Source of the DNA: a virus
IMG/VR virus record: IMGVR_UViG_3300020200_000163
Span: 1-25,148 of that record
Reading direction: 5' to 3' (one strand)
DNA: 25,148 nt
Every line of letters begins with the position of its first letter. Positions within the stretch are counted from its first letter, which is position 1. The position numbers and the translations under genes were made by a program. Shown piece by piece: positions 24,204-25,148 of the stretch. Under the pieces are notes generated by a model. It had not been told where the DNA came from. It saw nothing but the letters and a program-made list of their open reading frames with translations, and did not search any database.

Positions 24204-24380
24204 TTAAGAAGTAATATTAACAATCGTTAAAGTGTCAGTTCCATCATAGTAAGACAATCTTGATGAAGGTATTGAGTTTTTAAATAAAGTGCAATTATAA
24301 TCCCCATAAACATGTGTAGTATCATTAGTGGGGAATTGTAGGTAGGTCAACTGACCAATTGTTTTTCCTGTAAGTGCCAT
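24204..24380 (-). CDS. Small tail fibre-like module, 58 residues
   Basis: This complete 59-codon frame runs from the ATG at 24380 to the TAA at 24204. The product starts MALTGKTIGQLTYLQFPTND, continues THVYGDYNCTLFKNSIPSSR and ends in a short beta stretch. The 'LTGKTIGQLTYLQ-PTNDT' start resembles N-terminal modules I associate with small phage fibre or fibre-attachment proteins. It sits just after the partial virion protein on the same strand and has a TATTTATA core 12 nt upstream, so it is probably expressed. It could be a free short virion protein or a relic of a longer fibre gene; no frameshifted continuation is seen downstream, where the 105-nt polymerase leader follows. Confidence 0.6.
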   Translation of the reverse strand: MALTGKTIGQLTYLQFPTNDTTHVYGDYNCTLFKNSIPSSRLSYYDGTDTLTIVNITS

Positions 24381-24391
24381 ATTTTTTGTTT

Positions 24392-24399
24392 TATAAATA
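24392..24399 (-). promoter_or_regulatory. Promoter-like TATTTATA core before the 58-residue gene
   Basis: On the minus strand TATTTATA is followed by AAACAAAAAAT and then the ATG, a spacing of 11 nt. This is among the clearest examples of the shared core close to a start codon with no Shine-Dalgarno. Function is inferred. Confidence 0.35.
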
Positions 24400-24417
24400 T
24401 CTTGTTAGTTAATATAG

Positions 24418-25148
24418 TTAGTTATACATTTCTAATATAATTTCATCACTTGATGAGAAAGTCACACCAGTAACAATTATATTGTTAATATTTGTATTTA
24501 TTTGACTTTTCACTCCAACTCCATTACGGAGTACAACGTATGTGTAATTACCTGTACCGCCAATAGTGTAATTTATTGCATCAGGTGCCACACCTGTACT
24601 AGAAGGATGTGTGAAAGAACCCGCCGAATTTGTTGAGTTTATTGGGAATGAACCCACATCTAAACTTACTGTTGGTCCTCCAATAGTATATGAAGCACTT
24701 GTAACAGTTCTATTTGTGGAGTTATTTACCATTTTAAAAAGTATTGATGGGGAAAACAACTCAATTAAGAGTTGACTTCCAAAATATAAATTGTACGGAC
24801 CAAACGTTGCAACTCCAGACGTGGATAAAATATTTTCAACAGCGTAACCAATACTTGAGTGACTCACCTGTATATACATACCAGGAACAAATGTTGAGCT
24901 ATTATACCCTACTTGAATTGTTAATGGATTAGATTCGGTAGATACAAACGTACCTTCATAATTCACATTAGGATAACCATCAAGAGGGAAGTTTGACCCA
25001 CCGGTATTTGTTGGTGTCACGTAATTTAAGGTCACTCCCGTTATAGAGTAGTTCAATAAAGTATCCCAGTTATCGACCAATATTGGTAGTTGGGGTAATG
25101 GTGATGGTGTTGGGGTAATAGTAGGGGTATTCGTTGGTGTTAAAGTAG
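24418..25148 (-). CDS. Virion protein with Pro/Thr-rich linker, N-terminally cut by the window edge
   Basis: The frame is open from the right edge to the TAA at 24418, giving at least 243 residues. It enters as TLTPTNTPTITPTPSPLPQL, a Pro/Thr linker, then a beta-rich region (GTFVSTESNPLTIQVGYNSS, FVPGMYIQVSHSSIGYAVEN, GGTGNYTYVVLRNGVGVKSQ) ending IILEMYN. A TTG at 25080 could be called as a start, but the linker continues upstream in frame, so the real start lies outside the window. Ser/Thr/Asn/Gly-rich beta sheets after a Pro/Thr linker suit a fibre or surface-exposed adhesin-like virion protein. No specific family is recognised. Confidence 0.6.
   Translation of the reverse strand, partial: TLTPTNTPTITPTPSPLPQLPILVDNWDTLLNYSITGVTLNYVTPTNTGGSNFPLDGYPNVNYEGTFVSTESNPLTIQVGYNSSTFVPGMYIQVSHSSIGYAVENILSTSGVATFGPYNLYFGSQLLIELFSPSILFKMVNNSTNRTVTSASYTIGGPTVSLDVGSFPINSTNSAGSFTHPSSTGVAPDAINYTIGGTGNYTYVVLRNGVGVKSQINTNINNIIVTGVTFSSSDEIILEMYN

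Noticed and set aside
25078-25080. TTG as start of the protein at the right edge
   Set aside because: The frame continues upstream to the window edge as a Pro/Thr linker, so the gene is partial and the TTG is internal.
1-25148. tRNA genes, insertion sequences and attachment sites
   Set aside because: No cloverleaf-like segment, transposase frame or long terminal or direct repeat was seen in the short intergenic gaps.

Overview
The window is part of the genome of a large, AT-rich tailed phage with a contractile tail (a T4-like myovirus). The evidence is a recognisable sheath (gp18-like), tube (gp19-like), tape measure, tail chaperone (gp26-like), neck and tail-completion proteins, a LysM-like baseplate wedge protein and a complete family B DNA polymerase. 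Almost none of the start codons has a Shine-Dalgarno sequence at normal spacing. Upstream regions are A/T-rich, which fits a host in the Bacteroidota; that host assignment is inference.

Layout: positions 1-16400 are read almost entirely on the minus strand. In transcription order this stretch holds a neck-like protein (16400-15885), a nuclease-like protein (15888-14443), a tail-completion/terminator protein (14441-13404), the sheath (13120-9791), a HAD-type phosphatase-like protein (9734-8916), the tube (8799-8311), a chaperone with a predicted +1 frameshift extension (8207-7304), the tape measure (7272-5335), a 1701-residue baseplate protein with an embedded OmpA-like domain (5292-187) and the start of a gp53/LysM-like wedge protein (187-1). 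A 54-residue plus-strand gene for a ribbon-helix-helix-like protein lies in the gap before the sheath gene (13243-13407). From 16441 to 21308 the plus strand carries a SNF2-type helicase, a fusion of Mn-type superoxide dismutase to a nuclease-like module, a gp13-like neck protein and a small beta-rich protein. The minus strand then carries DNA polymerase (24098-21300), a 58-residue fibre-like protein and a Pro/Thr-linked virion protein cut by the right edge.

Most genes form one virion assembly programme: neck (gp13-, gp14- and gp15-like), tail (sheath, tube, chaperone, tape measure) and baseplate. Polymerase and helicase serve replication and recombination but are interleaved with the virion genes. 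The most unusual feature is a pair of paralogous proteins that share a roughly 250-residue C-terminal module ending in a D-x(n)-Q-x-K nuclease-like signature. In one copy the module follows a Zn-site-like and KNVHAFV-type N-terminal region. In the other it follows a complete Mn-type superoxide dismutase with all metal ligands intact. A short core, TATTTATA, occurs 11-41 nt before many start codons and is the best candidate for a shared phage promoter. Two clear factor-independent terminators follow the sheath and tube genes.
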